Positions 26,593 to 35,194 of a DNA stretch of 64,000 nt are shown in pieces. The notes beneath the pieces were generated by a model. That model had not been told where the DNA came from and did not search any database. It worked only from the letters and a program-made list of their open reading frames with translations. Made by a program: the position numbers and the translations under genes. How positions within the stretch are numbered: position 1 is the stretch's first letter; every line of letters begins with the position of its first letter. The DNA is from Exiguobacterium acetylicum (GTDB lineage: Bacteria; Bacillota; Bacilli; Exiguobacteriales; Exiguobacteriaceae), in the NCBI RefSeq assembly GCF_019890935.1, contig NZ_CP082333.1, positions 3,019,501 through 3,083,500 on the forward strand, given 5' to 3'.

Positions 26593-26853
26593 ATGTCGAT
26601 TCATACACGATTAATCCAGCTGTTCAAACGAAATGTTGCTTTTGAGTGGGCCATCGAACAATTGCATACACCAGCAGGTTATTATTTGTGTCAGCACACG
26701 TTGGTCGATCAATACCCCGATTTGTCTCCTCAAGAAAAAACGCGACTGCTCTCAAAGATCAATGAATTGGCTGAGCAGACAGCTCCATTCTCGGCTCCCG
26801 TCTCTCGACAGGATTGGCGCCGACTTGAACGACGATTATCTCGTAAGATGTAA
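26593..26853 (+). CDS. Small protein of unknown function upstream of a LacI regulator
   Basis: 86 residues, helical and basic at the C-terminus (QDWRRLERRLSRKM). No membrane segment or known motif. ATG 26593 has AAGGAGG 9 bp upstream, a strong ribosome site. It is 17 bp from the LacI-family gene, so the two are co-transcribed and probably under the palindrome at 26537. Confidence 0.55.
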   Translation: MSIHTRLIQLFKRNVAFEWAIEQLHTPAGYYLCQHTLVDQYPDLSPQEKTRLLSKINELAEQTAPFSAPVSRQDWRRLERRLSRKM

Positions 26854-26870
26854 TCCAGGAGGGATGCGCG

Positions 26871-27824
26871 ATGACGAACATCCGAGACTTGGCACGTGAA
26901 GCCAACGTGTCCGTTACGACAGTCTCACGTGTACTAAATGATCATCCGTACGTTGCGAACGAGAAGCGACAAGCTGTTCGAGAAGCCATCGAAAAACTCG
27001 GATATATCCGTAATCAGACTGCCGTCCATCTATCGACGGGTATGACAAAAACGGTCGGAGTCATGCTTCCGTTCGTTGATCATCCATATCACGCTGCCAT
27101 TCTTCAGGGCATCGCGCAAGCCGCCTTTGACGCGAGCTATCGGTTCTTGACGTGGCAAACGAATTATGTGGAAACGCATGAGCAACTGGCACTGGATGCG
27201 CTGGCGCAACAGGAAATCGACGCACTCATCGTCGTGTCGCACAGTCTTCCCTTATCAGCGATTTTATCGTATGAACGTTATGGCCCGATCGTCTTTTGTG
27301 AACATCATGAAGATGTCGCTGCCGTCTATATCGATCACTATACGGCCTTTCAACAAGGACTTGCACATCTGCGACAACAAGGACATACGAGCATCGGCAT
27401 CTGTCTCGGACGACCGGACAGTACGAATAGCTTGGCGCGTAAACATGCGTATCAAGAGGTCGTACGTGACGAATTCGTCTATGAACAGACCTTGACGATT
27501 GAAGACGGTGCGACCGTCGCAAGACGCTGGATGCAACAAAAACAACGACCGACCGCTATCTTGACCGCAAGTGATCACGTGGCGGCAGGTCTCATCTTGG
27601 AACTCCGAAAACAAGGCTATCAGGTTCCTGGAGACCTGTCTGTCATTGGTTTTGATGGAAGTGAACTCGCTGAAGTCTTAGCGATGACGACGATCGCGAT
27701 CCCTTATGCCACGATCGGGCGACATGCGTTTCAATTAACCGTCCGCGAAGATCTCGTTGCTCGTCCACAAATCGAAGTACCCTCGACGTTCATTGCTGGA
27801 ACGACCGTTCTTCCTCATACCTGA
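26871..27824 (+). CDS. LacI family transcriptional regulator
   Basis: 317 residues. The N-terminal helix-turn-helix and hinge NIRDLAREANVSVTTVSRVL with YVANEKRQAVREAIEKLGY are canonical; the rest is a periplasmic-binding-protein-like sensor, with the usual DHVAAG and DLSVIGFDGSE segments near 225-255. No sugar operon is adjacent, so the effector is unknown. ATG 26871 follows AGGAGGG by 8 bp. Confidence 0.93.
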   Translation: MTNIRDLAREANVSVTTVSRVLNDHPYVANEKRQAVREAIEKLGYIRNQTAVHLSTGMTKTVGVMLPFVDHPYHAAILQGIAQAAFDASYRFLTWQTNYVETHEQLALDALAQQEIDALIVVSHSLPLSAILSYERYGPIVFCEHHEDVAAVYIDHYTAFQQGLAHLRQQGHTSIGICLGRPDSTNSLARKHAYQEVVRDEFVYEQTLTIEDGATVARRWMQQKQRPTAILTASDHVAAGLILELRKQGYQVPGDLSVIGFDGSELAEVLAMTTIAIPYATIGRHAFQLTVREDLVARPQIEVPSTFIAGTTVLPHT

Positions 27825-27836
27825 ATCCATATAAAA

Positions 27837-27870
27837 AAGCGACGAGTTCATCGATTTGAATTCGTCGCTT
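27837..27870. terminator. Terminator between LacI and NlpC/P60 genes
   Basis: AAGCGACGAGTTCA (27837-27850) pairs with TGAATTCGTCGCTT (27857-27870), one G-T pair, preceded by an A run, so it can serve the minus-strand gene too. Confidence 0.75.
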
Positions 27871-27878
27871 CATTTCGT

Positions 27879-28532
27879 TTAAAGAGTTCCTGCCGCTACA
27901 TACCGTGATCCCCAGTAGCCGCCACGGAACGATTCTTTGACGACTCTTCCATAATACGAGTTCGCATTGATCATCGTACCACCATCGACAGCGATTCCAA
28001 CGTGTTGAATCCCACTTCCATGTGTAAAGAAGACGAGATCACCAGCGCCTGGTGCCGTACGTTTTGTTGCTGAGTATTGAGCCGCTGCCGTACGTGGGAG
28101 TGATTTTCCTAGTGCTTGATAAACGTAACGTGTAAATCCAGAGCAATCAAAGCTAACAGGACCTGTCGCACCAAAAACATAAGGACGTCCTTTGAGACCT
28201 TCTGCTACCGAAACGATCGTTGATCCTGTTTTACTAAGACCTTTTGTCGCTTTAGCGTTATATGGTTTCGTGTATGTAGAGGCGATGTATGCTGATTTCC
28301 CTTGATGACGGATTTGATACCATTCTTTGACCTGACCTACGACGGTTACAGCTTGTCCAAGTTTCAATTGCCCGACTCGTTTACTTGATACAGCAGCTTT
28401 TGCACGAATATTCAGCACATCCACTGACACCACTACTTTTTTACTTGTTGCAGCTTGCGTTGATGCTGGGACGAGTGTCCAACTACTGATGAGTAACGTT
28501 AAGGTTAACAAAACACGAGTGACAGCTTTCAT
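27879..28532 (-). CDS. Secreted NlpC/P60 cell-wall endopeptidase with SH3b domain
   Basis: 217 residues: signal peptide (residues 1-28, cleavage after TQA), bacterial SH3 domain about 30-90 (VVSVDVLNIRAKAAVSSKRV), then an NlpC/P60 domain from about 108. The catalytic cysteine is in VSFDCSGFTRYVY and the histidine in GIQHVGIAVDGG. It would cut stem peptides of peptidoglycan outside the cell. ATG 28532 follows AGAGGAG by 9 bp. Confidence 0.93.
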   Translation of the reverse strand: MKAVTRVLLTLTLLISSWTLVPASTQAATSKKVVVSVDVLNIRAKAAVSSKRVGQLKLGQAVTVVGQVKEWYQIRHQGKSAYIASTYTKPYNAKATKGLSKTGSTIVSVAEGLKGRPYVFGATGPVSFDCSGFTRYVYQALGKSLPRTAAAQYSATKRTAPGAGDLVFFTHGSGIQHVGIAVDGGTMINANSYYGRVVKESFRGGYWGSRYVAAGTL

Positions 28533-28655
28533 CGATTCATTCTCCTCTTATGTATGAATGTATTGCACGTCTGAATTGTCAGATAATTTCTGTATTTATC
28601 CTATCATGTTCCAGATTTTCATCATGTTACAGTTCTTTAACGCGTATTCTTTTTC

Positions 28656-28672
28656 GTAATACTTTTGTAACA
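28656..28672 (-). promoter_or_regulatory. Candidate WalR-type box upstream of the wall hydrolase
   Basis: Minus strand reads TGTTAC-AAAAG-TATTAC; the WalR consensus is TGTWAH-N5-TGTWAH, so one base departs in the second half. It lies about 125 bp upstream of the NlpC/P60 gene, and such hydrolases are typical WalR targets. Confidence 0.3.
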
Positions 28673-28682
28673 AAATAAAAAA

Positions 28683-28726
28683 ACAGGTTGTAGAACGGCT
28701 TAGGATAGCCATTTCTACATACCTGT
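28683..28726 (-). terminator. Terminator of the RND pump gene
   Basis: Minus strand stem ACAGGT...CCTGT with inner pairings TGTAGAA/TTCTACA and GGCT/AGCC, followed by TTTTTTT. Confidence 0.85.
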
Positions 28727-28751
28727 CAGTTTGAGTCACTTAATCGTTTTT

Positions 28752-31700
28752 TCAAGAATCAATTGACTTCTTTTTACGGAAACGTGCTAAGAATTCATAG
28801 ACGATCGGCACGATAAGGAGTGTCAACAACGTCGAACTTGTCAGTCCACCGATGACCGTCACACCTAACCCTTTTGAAATCAATGCGCCACCTTCGAGTC
28901 CAAGCGCAAGTGGTGCAAGTGCACCAATCGTCGCAAGTGCCGTCATCAAGATTGGACGTAAACGTGTACCTGCTGCATCGAGTAATGCTTCACGCGTCGA
29001 TAAACCTTCCGCTTCTTTATGAATGACACGGTCGATCAAGACGATCGCATTCGTCACGACGATTCCGATCAACATCAAAGCGCCAATCAAGGATGACACA
29101 GAAATCGTCTCTCCTGTAATCAACAGGGCAACCAGTCCACCGATGATTGCGAATGGAAGTGAGAACAAGATGACGAGTGGTGTCAATGCTCCTCCAAACG
29201 TAATGACGAGGACAAGATAGACGATCGCTACAGCTGCTGCCATTGCTAGACCAAGTTGTGTGAACGACTCTTGGATCTGCTCTGTGACTCCGCCTTGCTC
29301 ATACGAGACGCCTGTCGGACGATCAATGTTTTTGACGGACTTTTCAATCGCTTGAGAAGCCTCTGTTGCTTTATCCGTTTTTAGTTCTGCTGTAACGGTA
29401 GCGACGAGTTTTCCATCACGTTCGTTAAGCGAATCAGGAGTCGTTCCTTTCTTCACTTCAACGAAATCGGACAATTTGCGAACGCCAAGCGGTGTCACGA
29501 CATCCGTCTCTTCCAAATCTTGAATGGAATCGTATGTCGTTTGTTCGTTTGGAACGATGACATCGAGTTCCTTCCCATCTACCTTAATAGTAGAAAGTGG
29601 TTTTTCTTCTCCTTGGACATTAGCAATGCCCTGCGCAAGTTGTGCTGTTGAAACGCCGAATTCAGCCGCTTTTTGCTGATCGACTTCGAACGTATATTGC
29701 GTATACGCTTCTTTTAAATCTGTCGTTACTTTTCGAACATACTTCGATTCACCTTCGATCGCATCGACGAATTTCGGTGTTACTGCTTCTAAATCTTCAA
29801 TATTATTTGCAAAGATTGAATACGAGACGCCTGACGAAGCTGCGCCACCACTAAAGTCTTGCTCTTTCCATTCTCCTGTTGGAATGTCAGCATTCAGCTG
29901 TTTGATGGCTGTCTGTTTAACATCTGCGAAACCTTCCGTGTCTGGATCGTATTGGACGATGAAGACCCCTTGTTTCGTATTCCCTGGATTCAATGGATTT
30001 TCTCCACCGACGGTAAACTGAAGATTATCGATATTTTTTTGTTTGTTGAAATAATCTTCTGCTTGATCAGCTGCTTTTAACGAATCATCCAACGTTTGAC
30101 CTGGTTTTGGATTGTATGTGACGTAGAGTGTCTTTTCTCCTTCTTGATTCAAGAAGTTGACACCAATCGTTGGTACGAGAGCAAAACTACCGATCAACAG
30201 TAAGACTGAAAGACCAAAGACGATGAGTTTATGGTTAAGAGACCAATTCAGCATACGGCGATACCCATTCGCCAACTTTCCGCCCTCTTCTTTTTCCGGT
30301 TTTGGTGCTTTACCACGCTTAAAGAGCGAATCCGCGAACATCGGAACGACCGTAACTGCAACGATCAAGGACGCGAATAGCGCAAAGACGACTGTCAAAG
30401 CGAATGGTAAGAACAGCTCACCAACGAATCCCGTAACGAATCCGAGTGGCAAGAAGACCGCGATCGTAACGACTGTCGACGAAGCGATGGGAATGAAGAC
30501 CTCTCGTGTTGCACTGATGATCAGTTCTTTTCCTTTTAACTTTTCCGTCGGATCCGTCAAACGACGATAAATATTTTCGATGACGACGATGGAATCATCA
30601 ACGACTCGACCAATCGCGACCGTCATCGCTCCGAGTGTCATGATGTTCAAGGAAATATCCATCTGCTTCAAGACAAGAATTGCCATCAGAAGGGATAACG
30701 GAATCGAAATAACAGCAATGATCGTTGATTTAATGTTTCGTAAGAACAGCAAGATGATGACGATCGCAAATAACGCACCAATCAATGCTTTACTGATCAT
30801 CGTCGAAACAGATTCCTCAATTGGTTTTCCTTGATCCAGTGTCACAGATGCATTGACCGAACCGTTTTCTTTTTCAAAGTCTTTGATCGTCTGCTTGACT
30901 GCATTGACGACATCGACCGTGTTTGCATCTTGCGACTTCGTTACTTGAACACCAATCGATCGTTCACCATTCGAACGCGAGATCGATTCCTCGATCCCTT
31001 TATCTTCGATCGTCGCGACTTGCGACAACGTGACAGTTGGCACTTGTGTTGGCGCCGTCTGTGCTGCCTGACCGGACGTTGCGCCTGTCGCTGGTGTCGT
31101 TTGGGATGCCGCAGGGGCTGACGATGGAGCTTGTCCTGCTTGTCCTGCTTGTCCTGCTTGTCCTGCTTGTCCTGCTTGTCCTGCTTGTCCTGCTTGTCCT
31201 GCTTCAGGAGTATTCGATACTGGCGGTGTATAGGGAAGACGAAGATCTTTTAATTCCTTGACCGTCGTTGCTTTTCCATCTAATACGACCGCTTGTTCCT
31301 TATCTCCTAACTCGTACAAGCCAAGCGCTAAACGGGAATCATTAGCTTGAATCAATTGTTTCGCATTCTCTTCGGTTAGACCGTAACGTTCGAGTTTTTT
31401 CTCATCGAAGCGAATTTCGATCCGGCGAATCTCTTGACCCGCGACTTGAACCGTCTGCGCCCCTTCGATTCCTTCAAGCTTTGGTTGAAGTTCGTTTTCA
31501 ACGAGTTTCGTTAATTCAGATAGGGAACGTTCCTTATCCGAAACGGCAAAACCGATGACTGGGAATGCATCAAAGGAAATCCGTGATACTTGTGGTTCCT
31601 GAACACCTTCCGGTAATTCGACGTTTGAAAGAGCTTCTTTTACTTTTTGCTCGGCTTCTTCCATATCCGTGCTGAAGTTATAGTCGATTTGTAGGTTCGA

Positions 31701-31967
31701 TGCATTTTGGAAAGACGTCGAACGTACTGTATCGACTCCCGGTAAATTTTCGACCTTACTTTCAAGTTCTCGACTGACTTCATCTAGCACCTGTTCTGGT
31801 GTAGCACCTGGATAAATCGTCGTCACCGACACAGTCGGCGTCGTGATGTCTGGCAATGTCTCGAGCTTCATCGATGTTCCCGCATAAATACCGGCAACCG
31901 CGATGATGATCGTCATAAGCCAGAGGGCAAACTTATTGTTCACCGAAAACTGGATGATCTTTTTCAT
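28752..31967 (-). CDS. RND superfamily efflux permease (SwrC-like)
   Basis: 1071 residues, AcrB-type. First helix near residues 8-28, a large extracytoplasmic loop, a bundle of helices about 390-560, second loop, and a final helix bundle after about 880. The proton-relay aspartates lie in VGRVVDDSIVVIENIYR-like helix 4 (AIGRVVDDSIV). It pumps hydrophobic compounds; B. subtilis SwrC exports surfactin. ATG 31967 has GGGAGA about 8 bp upstream, 12 bp after the TetR gene stop. The first loop contains eight GQA tandem units followed by a low-complexity P/S/T/A stretch (about residues 255-315), unusual for the family. Confidence 0.9.
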   Translation of the reverse strand: MKKIIQFSVNNKFALWLMTIIIAVAGIYAGTSMKLETLPDITTPTVSVTTIYPGATPEQVLDEVSRELESKVENLPGVDTVRSTSFQNASNLQIDYNFSTDMEEAEQKVKEALSNVELPEGVQEPQVSRISFDAFPVIGFAVSDKERSLSELTKLVENELQPKLEGIEGAQTVQVAGQEIRRIEIRFDEKKLERYGLTEENAKQLIQANDSRLALGLYELGDKEQAVVLDGKATTVKELKDLRLPYTPPVSNTPEAGQAGQAGQAGQAGQAGQAGQAGQAPSSAPAASQTTPATGATSGQAAQTAPTQVPTVTLSQVATIEDKGIEESISRSNGERSIGVQVTKSQDANTVDVVNAVKQTIKDFEKENGSVNASVTLDQGKPIEESVSTMISKALIGALFAIVIILLFLRNIKSTIIAVISIPLSLLMAILVLKQMDISLNIMTLGAMTVAIGRVVDDSIVVIENIYRRLTDPTEKLKGKELIISATREVFIPIASSTVVTIAVFLPLGFVTGFVGELFLPFALTVVFALFASLIVAVTVVPMFADSLFKRGKAPKPEKEEGGKLANGYRRMLNWSLNHKLIVFGLSVLLLIGSFALVPTIGVNFLNQEGEKTLYVTYNPKPGQTLDDSLKAADQAEDYFNKQKNIDNLQFTVGGENPLNPGNTKQGVFIVQYDPDTEGFADVKQTAIKQLNADIPTGEWKEQDFSGGAASSGVSYSIFANNIEDLEAVTPKFVDAIEGESKYVRKVTTDLKEAYTQYTFEVDQQKAAEFGVSTAQLAQGIANVQGEEKPLSTIKVDGKELDVIVPNEQTTYDSIQDLEETDVVTPLGVRKLSDFVEVKKGTTPDSLNERDGKLVATVTAELKTDKATEASQAIEKSVKNIDRPTGVSYEQGGVTEQIQESFTQLGLAMAAAVAIVYLVLVITFGGALTPLVILFSLPFAIIGGLVALLITGETISVSSLIGALMLIGIVVTNAIVLIDRVIHKEAEGLSTREALLDAAGTRLRPILMTALATIGALAPLALGLEGGALISKGLGVTVIGGLTSSTLLTLLIVPIVYEFLARFRKKKSIDS
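31131..31202 (-). repeat. In-frame 9-bp tandem repeat (GQA x8) inside the RND gene
   Basis: Eight identical copies of TTGTCCTGC (plus strand), encoding Gly-Gln-Ala eight times in the first extracytoplasmic loop. Perfect identity at the DNA level suggests recent expansion by slippage. Confidence 0.98.
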
Positions 31968-31981
31968 CGTATGGTTCTCCC

Positions 31982-32539
31982 TCACTCTTCAATTTGTTTG
32001 TCTAGTCGTCGTGCACGTTCTATTAATTGCTGAATTAATCGTTGTCGCACATCTGGAGACGGTGCACCGAACTGAAAATGCTCCGACAATTTCAAACCGT
32101 CTAATGTAAAGCGAATCGATAATACTTCAACCGGATCCATCTGTTCTGTCAGTTGGCGGAAGAACTGCTCCGCTTGTCGCTTTCGTTCCTCGACGAACGT
32201 CGCGTGATCCTTTAACAAGGACAACAAGTAAAGAAGCGCATCCATGTCGAGATGGAACTCCTCTTGCTGCTGAATTTGCAACGTCACGAACGCTTCCATC
32301 GGTCCCATCGTCAACTGATGCTGTTCATATAGTTCAAATTGACGTGCTTCTTGCGCCTCGATGACCCCCATTAATAAAGCTTCCTTCGAAGCGAAATGAT
32401 ACAATAGCCCACCTTTTGAGACATTCGCTTGTTTCGCTACTTCTTCGAGCGTCAATTGGGTGAATCCTTGTTGCAAAATAATCGTCGTCGTTGCTTCAAG
32501 AATCCGACGCCGTGTCTCTTGCGCTTTTGCACTGGCCAA
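31982..32539 (-). CDS. TetR family regulator of the RND pump
   Basis: 185 residues. N-terminal helix-turn-helix RRRILEATTTIILQQGFTQL with EEVAKQANVSKGGLLYHFAS, then a ligand-binding helical domain of low conservation. A TTG start at 32539 has GGGGGAG 5-6 bp upstream. It precedes the RND gene by 14 bp in the same transcript, the usual arrangement for a drug-sensing repressor. A perfect palindrome lies just upstream. Confidence 0.9.
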   Translation of the reverse strand: MASAKAQETRRRILEATTTIILQQGFTQLTLEEVAKQANVSKGGLLYHFASKEALLMGVIEAQEARQFELYEQHQLTMGPMEAFVTLQIQQQEEFHLDMDALLYLLSLLKDHATFVEERKRQAEQFFRQLTEQMDPVEVLSIRFTLDGLKLSEHFQFGAPSPDVRQRLIQQLIERARRLDKQIEE

Positions 32540-32569
32540 TAGTCTCCCCCTTCCCTCATATTTTACTGT

Positions 32570-32583
32570 ACCGTCTGGACGGT
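32570..32583. promoter_or_regulatory. Palindromic operator ACCGTC-TG-GACGGT upstream of tetR
   Basis: A perfect 6-2-6 palindrome downstream of a minus-strand TTGAAA-N17-TAAAAA promoter candidate and about 30 bp before the TetR start. Position and form fit the TetR autorepression site. Confidence 0.65.
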
Positions 32584-32660
32584 TTCTTTTTACAGTGTAC
32601 GAATTCTTATTTCAAGATGCAATCGCTTTGCTTATGTTTCACGTGAAACTTTCGTGAACG

Positions 32661-32736
32661 AAAAAAGACTGACTCAAATGTCAGTCTCTACACAGATAAG
32701 GGCGCGAAAGGACGCATCATTCTTTTGGATTCAGCC
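32661..32736 (-). repeat. Remnant of the foldback repeat, copy D, with proC terminator
   Basis: On the minus strand, GGCTGAATCCAAAAGAATGATGCG with CCTTTCGCGCCCTT matches the first ~45 bp of copy A (AAGAATGACGCGTC, CACGCCCTTT) with several changes; the rest is missing. It ends at the hairpin AGACTGAC/GTCAGTCT plus TTTTTT (about 32665-32688), which terminates proC. As with the other copies it is sense to the gene just upstream. Confidence 0.65.
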
Positions 32737-32749
32737 TCTTTTGAATCCA

Positions 32750-33520
32750 TTATTCGTCTGCTTCGCGTGCACTCTCTCGTAGTGCCGCTTGCATCGTATC
32801 GAATAAGTGATGCTCCCGTAGCACTTGGACGCCACGATCCGTTGGTCCACCAGGTGCCGCAACATCGGCAATCAGACGATCCGTACTTGCGTCGGAGCGC
32901 ATGAGAATTTCAGCTGAACCTTTCATCGCTTGAGCAACGATTCGGCGTGCATTTTCTTCTTCAAAACCAGCATCCGTCAAAACCGGCACCATACCAGCTA
33001 CGATTTCATAGAAGAAAGCAGGACTACATCCAGCTGCCGCCATGAATGCCGGCATCGTCGATTCATTTGCTTCCGCAATTTCTCCGACACGTCCAAATAA
33101 TGCCTCGACTACACTTCGGATCTCTTCATTCACGCGTGAGCCGAACCATAGTCCAGTCATTCCTAAACGGTGTGCGACTGGAGTATTCGGCATGGCGGCG
33201 ACTGTCGGTTGTTTTGCCAACTGTTCGATTTCATATGGTGTAATATGCGCAGCAATCGAAACGATCGTCTGATTCGTCCATTGTTGATTCGCTACATAGT
33301 CGAGTACACCATCGGGTTGCATGCCCAGCATGACGACATCGTATAAGGAGACGTCCTCCTGTTCGACCGTTTGAACGCCGTGTCGTGCTGCGACTTCCGT
33401 CAAACGTGCCCCGCCACTTCGATTCGTCATCGTGATATCTTCTCGTGCCAATCCAGAAGCGACCCATCCTTGAACGAGTGCCTCACTCATCGCACCAGCT
33501 CCTACTATCAATAGTTTCAT
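32750..33520 (-). CDS. proC: Pyrroline-5-carboxylate reductase family protein
   Basis: 256 residues. NAD(P) motif LLIVGAGAMSEALVQGWV at 3-20, MPNTPVAHRLG near 110 and the C-terminal APGGPTDRGVQVLRE segment that replaces the usual SPGGTT. ProC makes proline from pyrroline-5-carboxylate; the altered motif leaves room for a paralogue such as the ComER-like or ProG-type form. ATG 33520 is preferred over 33523 for ribosome-site spacing. Confidence 0.82.
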   Translation of the reverse strand: MKLLIVGAGAMSEALVQGWVASGLAREDITMTNRSGGARLTEVAARHGVQTVEQEDVSLYDVVMLGMQPDGVLDYVANQQWTNQTIVSIAAHITPYEIEQLAKQPTVAAMPNTPVAHRLGMTGLWFGSRVNEEIRSVVEALFGRVGEIAEANESTMPAFMAAAGCSPAFFYEIVAGMVPVLTDAGFEEENARRIVAQAMKGSAEILMRSDASTDRLIADVAAPGGPTDRGVQVLREHHLFDTMQAALRESAREADE

Positions 33521-33546
33521 CATCTATCCTTCCTTTCCCTCAAAAA

Positions 33547-33569
33547 AAGACCAGTCATGAACTGGTCTT
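33547..33569 (-). terminator. Terminator of the CBS-ACT gene
   Basis: AAGACCAGT/ACTGGTCTT stem with CATGA loop; the minus strand continues in a T run. Confidence 0.85.
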
Positions 33570-33580
33570 ATGCGGGTCCA

Positions 33581-34219
33581 TTATACACGAACAGCTAAAT
33601 CTTCGACAGCAACGACACGAAGTCCCTTGTCGTCAAGTTTCTTGACGATTTTTTTCTTTGTCTTCTCGTCACAATCCGTCGGTAATGTAATCAATACACG
33701 ACGCATGACGCTACTCTTCGCATCGAGTGTCATCAGACTCGCGACCGTTGAATATTTGTTGACGATCTTCGAGATTTTCTCAAGTGCCCCTTTTTGTTCA
33801 CTGAGGGCTACTGTCAGGACGTAACTTCCCGAATCACGGTTCCATGCTTCTTCAAGCATTCCAAGCATTTTTCCGTGTGGCAGGATACCGAAGAAATGAC
33901 CGTCGTCATTCAAGACCGCGATATACGGTAATTCCTTGATTGAGAAGAAGACTTCAAAGAAATTACTTCCTGTATAGATGTATTTGGATGTATTCTTAAT
34001 CAGCGACATGACGTTATCGTCTAAGCTGCCACCATTCATCCCATGCCGATAGATGTGCATCTTATAGATGTTCCCTTTGAAGTCCTGTCCTGATTGGTCA
34101 AGGACCGGGACACAGCGATATCCGGTTTTTTCAAGTGTGTCGAGTGCTTCACGAATCGTCGCTGTCTCGGAAATCGTGACACATTGATGCTTCGGAATAC
34201 ATAAACTTTGTACGAGCAT
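33581..34219 (-). CDS. CBS-ACT domain protein, possible c-di-AMP-binding protein (CbpA-like)
   Basis: 212 residues: two CBS motifs (about 8-60 and 75-130, with HQCVTISETATIREALDTLE and ELPYIAVLNDDGHFFGILPH) followed by an ACT domain (about 135-205, SGSYVLTVALSEQKGALEKI). This order is that of Listeria CbpA, one of the cyclic di-AMP-binding CBS proteins. ATG 34219 has GAGGAGGA 7 bp upstream. Lies divergent from the DUF47-pit operon. The ligand is inferred. Confidence 0.72.
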   Translation of the reverse strand: MLVQSLCIPKHQCVTISETATIREALDTLEKTGYRCVPVLDQSGQDFKGNIYKMHIYRHGMNGGSLDDNVMSLIKNTSKYIYTGSNFFEVFFSIKELPYIAVLNDDGHFFGILPHGKMLGMLEEAWNRDSGSYVLTVALSEQKGALEKISKIVNKYSTVASLMTLDAKSSVMRRVLITLPTDCDEKTKKKIVKKLDDKGLRVVAVEDLAVRV

Positions 34220-34560
34220 AATAAAATCCTCCTCTTTTACCTGATTACGCAGACTTAATCATATCATTCGATTTTCATGCGCCATATCCTCTTTTCCCAC
34301 TTCTGATGCGCTTTTATTCTTACAATCACAAGACAATCTCTTGCAATTACAACGTAATCCAACTCATTTCAATCAAGTACACTTCACTTTTTCCATTGTC
34401 AGACAATTTATTAAATCTACAATCACCTTCATATTAAGATTTATTAAGATTTCGTAAAGACGCTTCATAAATGTATTCTTTTACAATACCGTCTGCTACA
34501 ATCGAACTCGTGAAGTTACTTCACTATTCTATTCTTGTTCTTAATATGGAGGCAGAAGAA
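34220..34560. promoter_or_regulatory. 341-bp divergent intergenic region with 11-bp phased repeats
   Basis: No gene is seen. Two clusters stand out. At 34322-34359, CAATC, CAATC, CAATT and TAATC begin at 34323, 34334, 34344 and 34355 (steps 11, 10, 11). At 34434-34460, TTAAGA (34434), TTAAGA (34444) and TAAAGA (34455) repeat at steps 10 and 11. ATTGTC-A-GACAAT (34395-34407) is a perfect palindrome. Such phasing is typical of OmpR/PhoP-type tandem sites; PhoP control of the phosphate operon is a guess. Confidence 0.4.
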
Positions 34561-35178
34561 ATGTTTAGTAAAAAACAAGATCCATTCGCAGTGAAATTAT
34601 CCGAAATCGCAGGACACTTAAAAACGACTTCGCAATTCTTCGTTGACTTTAAAATCAACGGCATCGCGGATGTAAAAGAATTTGCACATAAAGTAAAAGA
34701 CTTCGAAACAGCTGGGGACGATTTGATGCACCAGTTGATCATCGACTTGAACAACGCGTTCATCACGCCGATCGACCGTGAAGACTTACTCGCACTTGCT
34801 AACGCACTTGATGATGTCTTAGACGGTTTTGAAGAATGTTCAGCGATCTTCGAAATCTACAATATCGTTCAAGCAGACGAGCACATGATCAAGTTCGTTG
34901 ATGAAATCAACATCGCTGTCACAGAACTCGCGATGTCAATGGATCTTCTTGTTGCACGTAAATTGCAACCGATGCGTGAACACGTCATCAAAATCAAAGA
35001 ACAAGAGACGATTTGTGACAACCTACGCCGTAAATCGATCAAAGCATTGTTCGCAACAGAAACAGATCCAATTAAAATCATCCAATATAAAGAAATCTAT
35101 GAATCGCTCGAATCAATCGCGGACTACTGCCAAGATGCAGCTAACGTCATTGAAACGATCATCATGAAAAACGCTTAA
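34561..35178 (+). CDS. DUF47/PhoU-like protein, Pit accessory
   Basis: 205 residues, all helical, with the DUF47 pattern: VKDFETAGDDLMHQLIIDLN near 45, AFITPIDREDLLALANALDDV near 65 and DPIKIIQYKEIYESLESIAD near 170. DUF47 proteins pair with low-affinity phosphate transporters and probably regulate them. ATG 34561 has GGAGG 9 bp upstream; an earlier in-frame ATG lacks a ribosome site. 16 bp before pit. Confidence 0.9.
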   Translation: MFSKKQDPFAVKLSEIAGHLKTTSQFFVDFKINGIADVKEFAHKVKDFETAGDDLMHQLIIDLNNAFITPIDREDLLALANALDDVLDGFEECSAIFEIYNIVQADEHMIKFVDEINIAVTELAMSMDLLVARKLQPMREHVIKIKEQETICDNLRRKSIKALFATETDPIKIIQYKEIYESLESIADYCQDAANVIETIIMKNA

Positions 35179-35194
35179 GTGAGGAGCTAACGAG

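Noticed and set aside
28727-28751. Fifth copy of the foldback repeat
   Set aside because: Only TTTGAGTCACTT resembles a repeat end; too short, and no second segment matches.
31131-31202. CRISPR-like tandem array
   Set aside because: Nine-bp units without spacers, in frame inside a coding sequence.
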